Shown in pieces: positions 27,818 to 35,333 of a stretch of 64,000 nucleotides of DNA. The position numbers were made by a program, and so were the translations under genes. Under the pieces are notes generated by a model. The model was given only the letters and a program-made list of their open reading frames with translations. It was not told the DNA's origin and did no database searches. Position 1 is the first letter of the stretch. Each line of letters starts with the position of its first letter. Source of the DNA: DATBVX01 sp963695985 (GTDB taxonomy: Bacteria; Pseudomonadota; Gammaproteobacteria; Steroidobacterales; Steroidobacteraceae); the NCBI GenBank assembly GCA_963695985.1, contig CAVOIC010000004.1:62001-126000 (forward strand). Reading direction: 5' to 3'.

Positions 27818-29062
27818 TTAGAAAGTGACGCTGGCGATCGTTCCTGCAGAACTGCTCTCGAGCGCGATCTTCCAACCGTAGCGATCGCAGATTCGCTTGG
27901 TGAGGTACAGGCCCACGCCGTAGCCGCCGGGGCGCGTGGTGAAGTTTCGATCGAACACCTGATTGATGTGGGCCGGCGAAATCCCCGGGCCGCTGTCGCG
28001 GATGTGGAGCGTGCGTTCGCTGATCTCGCAGCGCACGGCGCCGCGATCAGTGTGCGCGATCGCGTTGCGAAACAGGTTCCCCACCACGATGGTCACGAGG
28101 CTGGGCGGAGCCTGCACGCGCAGGGCGCCATTGCAGCTGCAATCGATCCCGATCGGCCGCCCGTTGAGCAGGTCGCGCTGCTCTTCGGCAATCCGCGGCA
28201 GGATTTCTGCGACGTCGCACGCCTCGCCCGGGTCGGTCTCGGACTGCGCCTCCCGCGACAGCATCAGCAATGCCTGGGTGAAGTCCGACATTTCACTGGC
28301 CGCGCGCCGGATGCGGCTCAGGGCCTTCTGCGCCGCCGGTCGTTCGCGCGTCTGGTCGGTGAGGATTTCAGCGGCGCCCTGGATCACGGCCAGTGGCGTG
28401 CGCAGTTCGTGGCTCGCAGTAGCCGTAAAAGACTGTTCACGCTCGACGAATCCGTCGAGCCGCTCGAGGAATCCATCGATCGAATCGGCGATCGGCGCCA
28501 GCTCGTGCTGCGCATGGTCGGGACCGAGGCGCTGGCTGCGCTGGCGCGGATCGATGTCGCGCAGGCGCTGCGCCAGCGAAGTGACCGGCGCCAGGATGCT
28601 GCGCGAAACCCAGATCGCTGTGGCGCCCATGACGATGAGCGTAACGGCGATGATCGCGTACAGCAGCCGCCAGGCCCACTGGGCGCGCTGTTCGTGCTGA
28701 GTGACATCGAAAGTGACGTACACGCGCCCGGTCGGCAGATCCTTGATCAGTACCTGCAGGAGCTTCCCGCCGACCGGCACTCGCTGGTGGCACCCGGGCT
28801 TGAGGGCAGCGATCTCGCGCGGCAGCTCCGGCGAGTTCTGATGGTAGAACGTCAGATGGCCGCCTTGCGGCGCATCGGGATTTTCGTGACGCTCGAGGTA
28901 CTGCGCGTACACCGCCAGGTGAGTTCGCATCACGTCGTTGAGCAGGCCCTGCTCGATGCGCTGGTTGGCCCAGACGTTCCAGCAGGCGAGCAACAGCAGC
29001 GTGAGGCCGACGCAGAACAGAATTCCCCAGACGAATCGCGCCCGCAGGCTGAGGTTACGCAT
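27818..29062 (-). CDS. Sensor histidine kinase
   Basis: 414 residues: TM1 (~11-30), a periplasmic domain of ~100 residues, TM2 (~133-152), a HAMP-like linker, HisKA with the phospho-acceptor His218 in SFTATASHELRTPLAVI, and an HATPase_c domain (VVGNLFRNAIAHT, LHIRDSGPGISP, GVGLYLTKRIC). The periplasmic domain has no recognised ligand fold. ATG overlaps the response regulator stop by one base (TGATG), so the pair is coupled. A divergent PAP2 phosphatase suggests envelope lipid or stress control; adjacency to copA is an alternative hint of metal sensing. The signal is unknown. Confidence 0.9.
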   Translation of the reverse strand: MRNLSLRARFVWGILFCVGLTLLLLACWNVWANQRIEQGLLNDVMRTHLAVYAQYLERHENPDAPQGGHLTFYHQNSPELPREIAALKPGCHQRVPVGGKLLQVLIKDLPTGRVYVTFDVTQHEQRAQWAWRLLYAIIAVTLIVMGATAIWVSRSILAPVTSLAQRLRDIDPRQRSQRLGPDHAQHELAPIADSIDGFLERLDGFVEREQSFTATASHELRTPLAVIQGAAEILTDQTRERPAAQKALSRIRRAASEMSDFTQALLMLSREAQSETDPGEACDVAEILPRIAEEQRDLLNGRPIGIDCSCNGALRVQAPPSLVTIVVGNLFRNAIAHTDRGAVRCEISERTLHIRDSGPGISPAHINQVFDRNFTTRPGGYGVGLYLTKRICDRYGWKIALESSSAGTIASVTF

Positions 29063-29739
29063 CAGTCGGACAGGGCCAGGCGGTATCCCTCGCCGTGGTG
29101 CGTGTGCAGGAGCTTGCGTGCAAACGGCTTGTCGACGGCATTGCGCAGGGCATACATGTGCGCGCGCAGGACATCGCCGTCCGGCGGCTGATCACCCCAC
29201 AGCTCGTGCTCGAGCTCGCGTCGCGTGACGACGCGATGTGTGTTCTGCATCAGCAGCACCAGCAGGCGCCGGGTGCTGGGGTTGAGCTTGATGGAGACGC
29301 CTTCGCGTTCCGCGTTGAGGGTATCCGGACAGTAGGTGAGGTCGGCAACCCGCAGCACGCCTTCCATCGTCCGTGGCACCGCGCGGCGCGCCAGTGCACC
29401 GAGGCGTGCTTCGAGCTCGAGCAGAGAAAATGGTTTGACCAGGTAGTCGTCTGCACCCGCCTCGAAGCCCGCGACCTTGTCGACTACGAGATCCTTGGCA
29501 GTCAGCATCAGGACCGGAGCGGTGGCCCGCATCTCCGAGCGCAACGCGCGGCAGACCGCGAGGCCGTCCATCCCCGGCAGCATGACATCGAGCACGATGA
29601 TGTCGAAGGGCGTACTGCGCGCCTGGCTGAGACCGTCCTCACCGGTCAGGACGTGACTGACCTGGTGGCCCTTACCGGCCAGGAATTCGCAGACGTTTTC
29701 CGCGATGTCCCGATGATCTTCCACGAGCAGAATTCGCAT
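29062..29739 (-). CDS. OmpR-family response regulator
   Basis: 225 residues: a receiver domain with phospho-acceptor Asp51 (IIVLDVMLPGMDG), the switch Thr in LMLTAKD and Lys in DDYLVKPF, then a winged-helix DNA-binding domain ending RKLLHTHHGEGYRLAL. It is the first gene of the pair with the downstream kinase. It is separated by 219 bases from the divergent PAP2 gene; that gap holds a 7-bp inverted repeat that may be its operator. Which genes it controls cannot be told from sequence. Confidence 0.93.
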   Translation of the reverse strand: MRILLVEDHRDIAENVCEFLAGKGHQVSHVLTGEDGLSQARSTPFDIIVLDVMLPGMDGLAVCRALRSEMRATAPVLMLTAKDLVVDKVAGFEAGADDYLVKPFSLLELEARLGALARRAVPRTMEGVLRVADLTYCPDTLNAEREGVSIKLNPSTRRLLVLLMQNTHRVVTRRELEHELWGDQPPDGDVLRAHMYALRNAVDKPFARKLLHTHHGEGYRLALSD

Positions 29740-29820
29740 GACGCAAGTTTGGCAGATCCGGCGGCGAGTAACAGAGGCAAGAGCGTGACGTACCGGCAGC
29801 GGTGCGCCTCCAAGTCCACT

Positions 29821-29845
29821 TCATGTACATCACATAACTACATGA
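29821..29845. promoter_or_regulatory. Inverted repeat in the response regulator/PAP2 intergenic region
   Basis: TCATGTA (29821-29827) and TACATGA (29839-29845) form perfect 7-bp arms with an 11-base spacer in the AT-rich part of the gap. It is a candidate operator for the response regulator or another dimeric factor acting on both divergent genes. The rest of the 219-base gap shows no other clear element. Confidence 0.4.
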
Positions 29846-29958
29846 ATGTCATAAATAATTAACGACGTTGCAACGCGCCGGTAGCACCGTCAACCGACCC
29901 TTGGCAGCGTCCCGCAGTGTGTTTGCGCCCTCTCGCGCAACGGGACAGGAGGTCCGCA

Positions 29959-30501
29959 GTGGCGATGCGAGCGACAGAAGTGATCCGCCGCTTTGACGCG
30001 GCAGAACTGTCGCTGTGCGTGCAGCTCAACCGCGCGTGCTCGCAGCCGCAGGTGCGCGAATTCTTTCGCGCGATCAGCCGGCTCGGCGACGGTGTGCTGT
30101 GGTATGCGTTGATGCTGGTGTTGCCACTGCTCTACGGCGAAATCGGTCGGCACTTGGCACTGCAGATGGTGGTTACTGGGCTGGTCGGAGTTGTGGTCTA
30201 CAAGGGCCTTAAACGCACGCTGGTGCGCGAGCGTCCCTTCATTTCCGACACTCGCATCCAGCTGGGCATGGGGCCCCTTGATCGCTACAGCTTCCCGTCG
30301 GGACACACACTGCACGCGGTGTCCTTCACCATCCTGGCAAGCGCGTACTTCCCCGAGCTGGCGCTCCTGCTCGTGCCGTTTGCCGCTCTCGTGGCGACTT
30401 CGCGCGTGATTCTCGGACTGCACTATCCGACCGATGTTCTGGCGGGTGCGCTGTTCGGCACACTGCTGTCCACGCTCAGTCTGTATCTCGTCGGTATCTG
30501 A
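29959..30501 (+). CDS. PAP2-family membrane phosphatase
   Basis: 180 residues, integral membrane, about five helices. The three lipid-phosphatase motifs are complete: KRTLVRERP (85-93), PSGH (113-116) and SRVILGLHYPTD (148-159) with the catalytic His155. Substrates in this family include phosphatidic acid, undecaprenyl pyrophosphate and lipid A phosphates. AGGAGG sits six bases before GTG 29959, so that start is preferred over ATG 29965. Divergent from a two-component pair, which may tune it as part of envelope remodelling. Precise substrate not deducible. Confidence 0.88.
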   Translation: MAMRATEVIRRFDAAELSLCVQLNRACSQPQVREFFRAISRLGDGVLWYALMLVLPLLYGEIGRHLALQMVVTGLVGVVVYKGLKRTLVRERPFISDTRIQLGMGPLDRYSFPSGHTLHAVSFTILASAYFPELALLLVPFAALVATSRVILGLHYPTDVLAGALFGTLLSTLSLYLVGI

Positions 30502-30573
30502 ACCGCCGCGGCACTCGCGTGCCGCAAAGCGCTCCGAGATGCGGCAACTCCGGCCGACTGGCTGCGCCGTGAT

Positions 30574-30582
30574 TGCTACAAT
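30574..30582 (+). promoter_or_regulatory. Extended -10 promoter of aguA
   Basis: TGCTACAAT fits the extended -10 pattern TGnTAtAAT with one mismatch and lies 34 bases before the aguA ATG. No convincing -35 is present, consistent with an extended -10 promoter. Confidence 0.4.
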
Positions 30583-30616
30583 CGCGCCTCATTTCAAACC
30601 TGCAGCCATAACAGCG

Positions 30617-31738
30617 ATGAGCCGAACCGTCCGGGGCTTTCCAGCCCGTCACGGCTTTCACATGCCGGGAGAATTCGAGCCGCACGCCGGCTGCTGGATG
30701 CTCTGGCCGGAGCGGCCGGACAACTGGCGGCTGGAGGGGCGGCCCGCGCAAGCGGCGTTTGCTGCCGTGGCCGCGGCGATCGCGAAATTCGAGCCCGTCA
30801 CCGTCGGGGCCTCGCGTGCGCAGCTCGCCAATGCGCGTGCGCAATTGTCGCGCAACGTTCGCCTCGTGCAGCTCGCGAGCGATGACGCCTGGATGCGCGA
30901 CGTCGGCCCCACGTTTGTCGTCAATGCTCAGGGCCAGCGGCGCGGTATCGACTGGCGCTTCAACGCCTGGGGTGGCCTCAATGGCGGGCTCTACGTGCCC
31001 TGGGACCGTGATGAGCGCGTGGCGCGCAGGGTGCTCGCCATTGAAAACGTCGAGCGCTATCGCGCGCCGCTCATCCTCGAAGGCGGCGCGATCCATGTCG
31101 ATGGCCAGGGTACCTGCATCACGACCGAAGAGTGCCTGCTCAATCCGAACCGTAACCCGGATCTCACACGCGCGCAGACCGAGGAATACCTGTGCCGGTA
31201 TCTCGGCGTCGAACTCGTGATCTGGTTGGGACGCGGCGTGTACCTCGATGAGACCGACGGCCACGTCGACAATCTGTGCTGCTTCGTGCGGCCGGGTGAA
31301 GTGTGCCTCACCTGGACCAACGATCCCGCCGATCCCCAGCACGCAATTTCGCACGATGCTTTCGAGCGGCTCGCACAGGCGCGCGATGCGCGTGGCCGAA
31401 GACTCAAGGTGCACAAGCTGATCCAGCCGGGCCCGCTCTACTCGACGCCGGAGGAGGCGCAGGGAGTGCGCTCAGTCGAGGGCACACGCCCGCGAGTCGC
31501 CGGCCATCGGCTCGCCGGCTCGTACGTGAACTTCTACATCGCCAATCGCGGTATCGTCGCGCCGCTGCTCGACGCCCGGCGCGATCGCGCTGCGCTGGCC
31601 GTTTTGAAGCGTATTTTCCCTGGGCGCAGGGTCGTGGGGGTGCCGGCGCGCGAAATTCTCCTCGGCGGCGGAAACATCCACTGCATCACGCAGCAGGTCC
31701 CGCGGCCGCGGCGCGCGCGTATCGCGGTGCGCTCGTAA
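30617..31738 (+). CDS. aguA: Agmatine deiminase
   Basis: 373 residues of the guanidino-group-modifying superfamily. Conserved segments: MPGEFEPHAGCWMLWPERPDNW, DDAWMRDVGPTFV, LILEGGAIHVDGQGTCITTEECLLN, the ETDGHVDN acid/His cluster and the catalytic cysteine in EILLGGGNIHCITQQ near the C-terminus. It hydrolyses agmatine to N-carbamoylputrescine, which AguB at the window start converts to putrescine. The open frame extends 61 codons upstream, but family members start near here. It is monocistronic, behind its own promoter; its stop overlaps the first TAACC repeat of the cysA control region. Confidence 0.95.
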   Translation: MSRTVRGFPARHGFHMPGEFEPHAGCWMLWPERPDNWRLEGRPAQAAFAAVAAAIAKFEPVTVGASRAQLANARAQLSRNVRLVQLASDDAWMRDVGPTFVVNAQGQRRGIDWRFNAWGGLNGGLYVPWDRDERVARRVLAIENVERYRAPLILEGGAIHVDGQGTCITTEECLLNPNRNPDLTRAQTEEYLCRYLGVELVIWLGRGVYLDETDGHVDNLCCFVRPGEVCLTWTNDPADPQHAISHDAFERLAQARDARGRRLKVHKLIQPGPLYSTPEEAQGVRSVEGTRPRVAGHRLAGSYVNFYIANRGIVAPLLDARRDRAALAVLKRIFPGRRVVGVPAREILLGGGNIHCITQQVPRPRRARIAVRS

Positions 31739-31762
31739 CCGTCTGTAACCGCCTTATAACCG
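31735..31762 (+). promoter_or_regulatory. Phased direct repeats upstream of cysA
   Basis: GTAACCG (31735), GTAACCG (31745) and ATAACCG (31756) repeat at 10 and 11 bases, one helical turn apart, as OmpR/PhoB-family regulators prefer. They end 8 bases before a plausible -35. The response regulator encoded in this operon is the natural candidate to bind. The repeats are seen; binding is inferred. Confidence 0.55.
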
Positions 31763-31770
31763 CGAACCAA

Positions 31771-31800
31771 CTGACGCCCATACCTGCCCGCCGGTACCAT
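31771..31800 (+). promoter_or_regulatory. Possible cysA promoter
   Basis: CTGACG (31771-31776) and TACCAT (31795-31800) with an 18-base spacer, about 33 bases before the cysA ATG. Both hexamers are weak, as expected for an activator-dependent promoter with activator sites directly upstream. Confidence 0.35.
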
Positions 31801-31832
31801 GCCCGGTCGATGCTCAAACGCGTCAGGTCTGC

Positions 31833-33614
31833 ATGTCGATAACGCTGGACCAGGTCACCAAGCGCTACCAGGGCGTCCCGGTGGTGAACGATGTGTCGCT
31901 CGACGTTCGCGAAGGGGAGTTCTTCGTCCTTCTCGGGCCGAGCGGCAGCGGCAAGAGCACGTTGCTACGCGCGATCGCGGGGCTGACGGGCGTCGACCAC
32001 GGGCGCATTTCACTACACGGCCGCGATGTCACCAACGTGTCCGCACGCCAGCGCGGCGTGGGCCTGGTGTTCCAGAACTACGCGCTCTTCAGGCACATGA
32101 CGGTGGCTGAGAACATCGAGTTCGCCCTGCGCGTACGGCGCATGCGCGCACGCGAACGGCGCGAGCGGCGCAAAGAGCTGCTGCGCCTCGTGGCTCTGGA
32201 GGGGCTCGACGATCGCCTTCCGACGCAGCTCTCGGGCGGTCAACAGCAACGCATCGCGGTCGCGCGTGCGCTTGCCCACAAGCCCGAGGTGCTGCTGCTC
32301 GACGAGCCTTTCGGGGCGCTCGACGCCAAGATCCGCGAAGAACTGCGACGCACGATCCGGCAGGTGCAGCGTGAGCTCAGGATCAGCACCGTGCTGGTGA
32401 CGCACGATCAGCAGGAGGCCTTTGCGCTCGCCGACCGCATTGGCGTCATGAATCTTGGACGCCTGCTCGAGACCGCACCACCGGATGAATTGTATGCGCG
32501 TCCCACGACGCGCTTCGTGGCGACCTTCCTCGGCGCGGCCAACCTGTTGTTGGCACGCCAGACGCCCGACGGAATCCGCCTCGGTGCTGCGCCCGTCGAC
32601 GTGCCGGGTGCCGAGCGCATCGATAACCGGCGCGAGCACGAGGTCGTCGCGGTGCTGCGCCCGGAAGAGGCGGAGCTGGCGCCGACGCCGGAAGCGCTGG
32701 CCTCGTCCTACATTGCGCGAGGTACCGTGGACGAAGTCGTCTTCACCGGGGCGCTCGAGCGCATCCGCATACGCCTCGACGATCGTGCCGCCGCCGAGCT
32801 GATCGGGCCGGAAAACAATCCGGATGCCGGCATCCTGGAGGCGAGCCGGACCCAGCGCGAACAGCGGATGTTTCCGCTGGCGCCGGGGGGCAGGGTGGCG
32901 ATCGGCATGCGTCGCATCCACGTGTTGCCGACACCACTCTCGAGCTTCACAGCCTTTGCTGCCGAAGCATCGCAAGCCGGACAGCTGAGCCGTCATCCAT
33001 TCCTGGTGAACTTGGCCGCACGCATGCGCACGCGAGTCAGCGTCCGCGTGGAGCCTGTTCTGGCCGCTCCCGCTGTCGTGGGGCGCGTGAGCCGCGTGGA
33101 ACCCGCCGGTGTAGCGGTTATCGCCTCAGCGCCAGGTGTGCTGGAACAGCTCGAATGGCTGTTAAGGCAAGGTGTGACCGAAGCGCTCGTTCTGCCGCCG
33201 CCGCCGCTCAACCCACAACGGGTTCTGATTCACTGGCTGGATCGCTTGGCGCGCGGCGGCACGATGGCCGTGGCCGCGAGCCTGCTGCGCCACATCGCGG
33301 CTGAAGCCGTCTACGTCGGCATCATGCCGGCGGGCACGCCTGACAGCGAGCGCTCTCTCGGCATACGCGAGCTGCTTGACGCGCGCTCGGAGGCCCAGGC
33401 GATGCACAGCCTGGAGATGCGCACCGAGCTGCGCACGGGCGACAGTGCTGCCGAGCTCGCGGCGCAGCTCAAGGAATCCCCTGAGCCCATGCTGATCCTC
33501 GGTATCGCGGCGATCGGCCAGCTCCGCGAGCGCTTTGCCGCGATATTTGCCAGTGCACCGATCAGGCCGATTCTCGTGGTCTACCGTCCCGTCCCCGGTG
33601 GGCCGCGCGCATGA
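31833..33614 (+). CDS. cysA: Sulfate ABC transporter ATPase with an extra C-terminal Usp-like domain
   Basis: 593 residues, far longer than the usual ~350. ABC domain: Walker A GPSGSGKST (35-43), LSGGQ (133-137), Walker B VLLLDEP (153-159), His191; a TOBE-like region follows to ~365. Residues ~385-593 are an additional domain: RVLIHWLDRLARGGTMAVAASLL, EMRTELRTGDSAAELAAQLKE, PMLILGIAAIG and RPILVVYRP resemble universal-stress-protein strands, but the ATP-binding GxG-GS motif is missing. It may sense or regulate transport. cysT overlaps by 4 bases (ATGA). Assignment to sulfate rests on the neighbouring permeases and Sbp; molybdate or thiosulfate are alternatives. Confidence 0.86.
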   Translation: MSITLDQVTKRYQGVPVVNDVSLDVREGEFFVLLGPSGSGKSTLLRAIAGLTGVDHGRISLHGRDVTNVSARQRGVGLVFQNYALFRHMTVAENIEFALRVRRMRARERRERRKELLRLVALEGLDDRLPTQLSGGQQQRIAVARALAHKPEVLLLDEPFGALDAKIREELRRTIRQVQRELRISTVLVTHDQQEAFALADRIGVMNLGRLLETAPPDELYARPTTRFVATFLGAANLLLARQTPDGIRLGAAPVDVPGAERIDNRREHEVVAVLRPEEAELAPTPEALASSYIARGTVDEVVFTGALERIRIRLDDRAAAELIGPENNPDAGILEASRTQREQRMFPLAPGGRVAIGMRRIHVLPTPLSSFTAFAAEASQAGQLSRHPFLVNLAARMRTRVSVRVEPVLAAPAVVGRVSRVEPAGVAVIASAPGVLEQLEWLLRQGVTEALVLPPPPLNPQRVLIHWLDRLARGGTMAVAASLLRHIAAEAVYVGIMPAGTPDSERSLGIRELLDARSEAQAMHSLEMRTELRTGDSAAELAAQLKESPEPMLILGIAAIGQLRERFAAIFASAPIRPILVVYRPVPGGPRA

Positions 33615-34450
33615 ACAGGTTCCGTCAACCCAGTGTCCTGCCGGGTTTCGGCCTGACGTTCGGCTTTGCGATGTTCTACCTCAGCGCGATCGTGCTGATC
33701 CCGCTTGCGGCACTGGTGCTCAAGGCCGGCACGATGCCCTGGGGCGAGTTCTGGCACGTCATCCTCGATCCACGCTCGGTGGCTTCCTACCGGTTGAGCT
33801 TCGGAGCGTCGCTGCTGGCCGCGAGTGTCAATGCGGTGTTCGGTTTCATCATTGCCTGGACGCTGGTGCGCTACGAATTTCCGGGACGCAAGATCATCGA
33901 TGCACTCATCGACATGCCATTCGCGTTGCCGACGGCGGTGTCGGGCATCGCGCTGACCGCAGTATTCGCGCAGAACGGCTGGATCGGACGCTATCTCGAG
34001 CCGCTCGGCATCAAGGTCGCATACACCTGGATCGGCGTCACCGTCGCCCTGACGCTGATCGGTCTGCCATTCGTGGTGCGTTCACTGCAGCCGGCGCTGC
34101 AGGAAGTGCAAAGTGATCTCGAAGACGCGGCGGAAACGCTGGGCGCGGGCCGCTTCTATATCTTCCGCCGTATCGTCCTTCCGACCGTGATGCCGGCGCT
34201 GCTCACCGGGTTCGCGCTCGCATTCGCGCGCGCGGTGGGCGAATACGGATCGGTGATCTTCATCGCCGGCAACCTGCCGATGAAGACCGAAATCACTCCG
34301 CTCCTCATCGTCATCCGGCTCGAGGAATTCGATTATCGTGCGGCTGCGGCCCTGGGATTTGTCACGTTGGTGATCTCGTTCCTGCTGCTGCTGAGCATCA
34401 ACCTGCTGCAGGCCTGGGGGCGGCGCTGGATGGTGGCGGAAGGACGCTGA
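33611..34450 (+). CDS. cysT: Sulfate ABC transporter permease CysT
   Basis: 279 residues, about six membrane helices. The start region PGFGLTFGFAMFYLSAIVLIPLAALVLKA is typical of CysT/CysU; the EAA loop is EDAAETLGAGRFYIFRRIVLP, and AVGEYGSVIFIAGNLPMKTEITPLLI is strongly conserved in sulfate permeases. It forms the channel with CysW. It overlaps cysA by 4 bases and cysW by 1, so expression is tightly coupled. Confidence 0.94.
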   Translation: MNRFRQPSVLPGFGLTFGFAMFYLSAIVLIPLAALVLKAGTMPWGEFWHVILDPRSVASYRLSFGASLLAASVNAVFGFIIAWTLVRYEFPGRKIIDALIDMPFALPTAVSGIALTAVFAQNGWIGRYLEPLGIKVAYTWIGVTVALTLIGLPFVVRSLQPALQEVQSDLEDAAETLGAGRFYIFRRIVLPTVMPALLTGFALAFARAVGEYGSVIFIAGNLPMKTEITPLLIVIRLEEFDYRAAAALGFVTLVISFLLLLSINLLQAWGRRWMVAEGR

Positions 34451-35322
34451 TGGCGGGCGGCACTCATGTTGCGCACCTCGAGGACCGCGCCACCCGTCCC
34501 GGACACGACACCCTCGTCTCGACGCTGTTGCGCTGGACGTTCATCGGCCTGTCGCTCGCTTTCCTCGCGGCTCTGCTGTTCGCCCCGCTCGCGACGGTGT
34601 TCGCAACGGCGCTCGAGCGTGGCGCGGCAACGTACCTCAGGAGCTTCGTCGATCCCGACGCGGCCGCCGCGATCCGGCTGACGCTGACGATGGCCGCGAT
34701 TGTCGTACCGCTCAATACTCTGTTCGGCATCGCCGCCGCCTGGGCACTTGCCAAGTTCGAGTTTCAAGGCAAGAGCTTCATCATCACGCTCATCGACCTG
34801 CCGATCGCGGTGTCGCCGGTTGTCTCCGGACTGGTGTACGTGCTGCTCTTCGGCCTGCAGGGGTGGTTCGGGAATTGGCTGCAGGAGCGCGACATCGGCA
34901 TCATCTTCGCGCTGCCCGGCATCGTGCTCGCCACGATGTTCGTAACGTTTCCGTATGTGGCGCGCGAGCTGATTCCCCTCATGCAGCAGCTCGGTAACGA
35001 CGAAGAGGAGGCCGCCATTACGCTCGGCGCCGGAGGGTGGCTGACCTTCTTCCGCGTGACCCTGCCGAAGATCCGCTGGGGCCTGGTGTACGGCGTGATC
35101 CTGTGCAACGCGCGCGCCATGGGCGAATTTGGCGCAGTATCGGTAGTATCGGGACACATCCGTGGGCTGACCAATACCATGCCGCTGCACGTGGAGATCC
35201 TATACAACGAGTACAACTTCGTCGGGGCATTCGCCGTGGCGTCGCTCCTCACGCTGCTGGCAGTCGTGACCCTCGTTATCAAGACGCTGATCGAATGGCG
35301 CACCGGATACCGGCGGCGGTGA
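34450..35322 (+). CDS. cysW: Sulfate ABC transporter permease CysW
   Basis: 290 residues, six predicted helices after a hydrophilic N-terminal extension of ~25 residues. Family hallmarks: AIAAWALAKFEFQGKSFIITLIDLPIAVSPVVSGLVY, the EAA segment EEAAITLGAGGWLTFFRVTLPKI and RAMGEFGAVSVVSGHIRGLTNTMPLHVEILYNEY. Start ATG overlaps the cysT stop (TGATG). The histidine kinase starts 11 bases after its stop, so transporter and sensor are on one transcript. Confidence 0.94.
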   Translation: MAGGTHVAHLEDRATRPGHDTLVSTLLRWTFIGLSLAFLAALLFAPLATVFATALERGAATYLRSFVDPDAAAAIRLTLTMAAIVVPLNTLFGIAAAWALAKFEFQGKSFIITLIDLPIAVSPVVSGLVYVLLFGLQGWFGNWLQERDIGIIFALPGIVLATMFVTFPYVARELIPLMQQLGNDEEEAAITLGAGGWLTFFRVTLPKIRWGLVYGVILCNARAMGEFGAVSVVSGHIRGLTNTMPLHVEILYNEYNFVGAFAVASLLTLLAVVTLVIKTLIEWRTGYRRR

Positions 35323-35333
35323 CGGGCGCGTCG

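Noticed and set aside
29855..29862. Shared AATAATTAA string in the puuD leader (4502-4510) and the PAP2 promoter region as a common operator
   Set aside because: Short AT-rich match with no symmetry or repeated spacing; likely chance.
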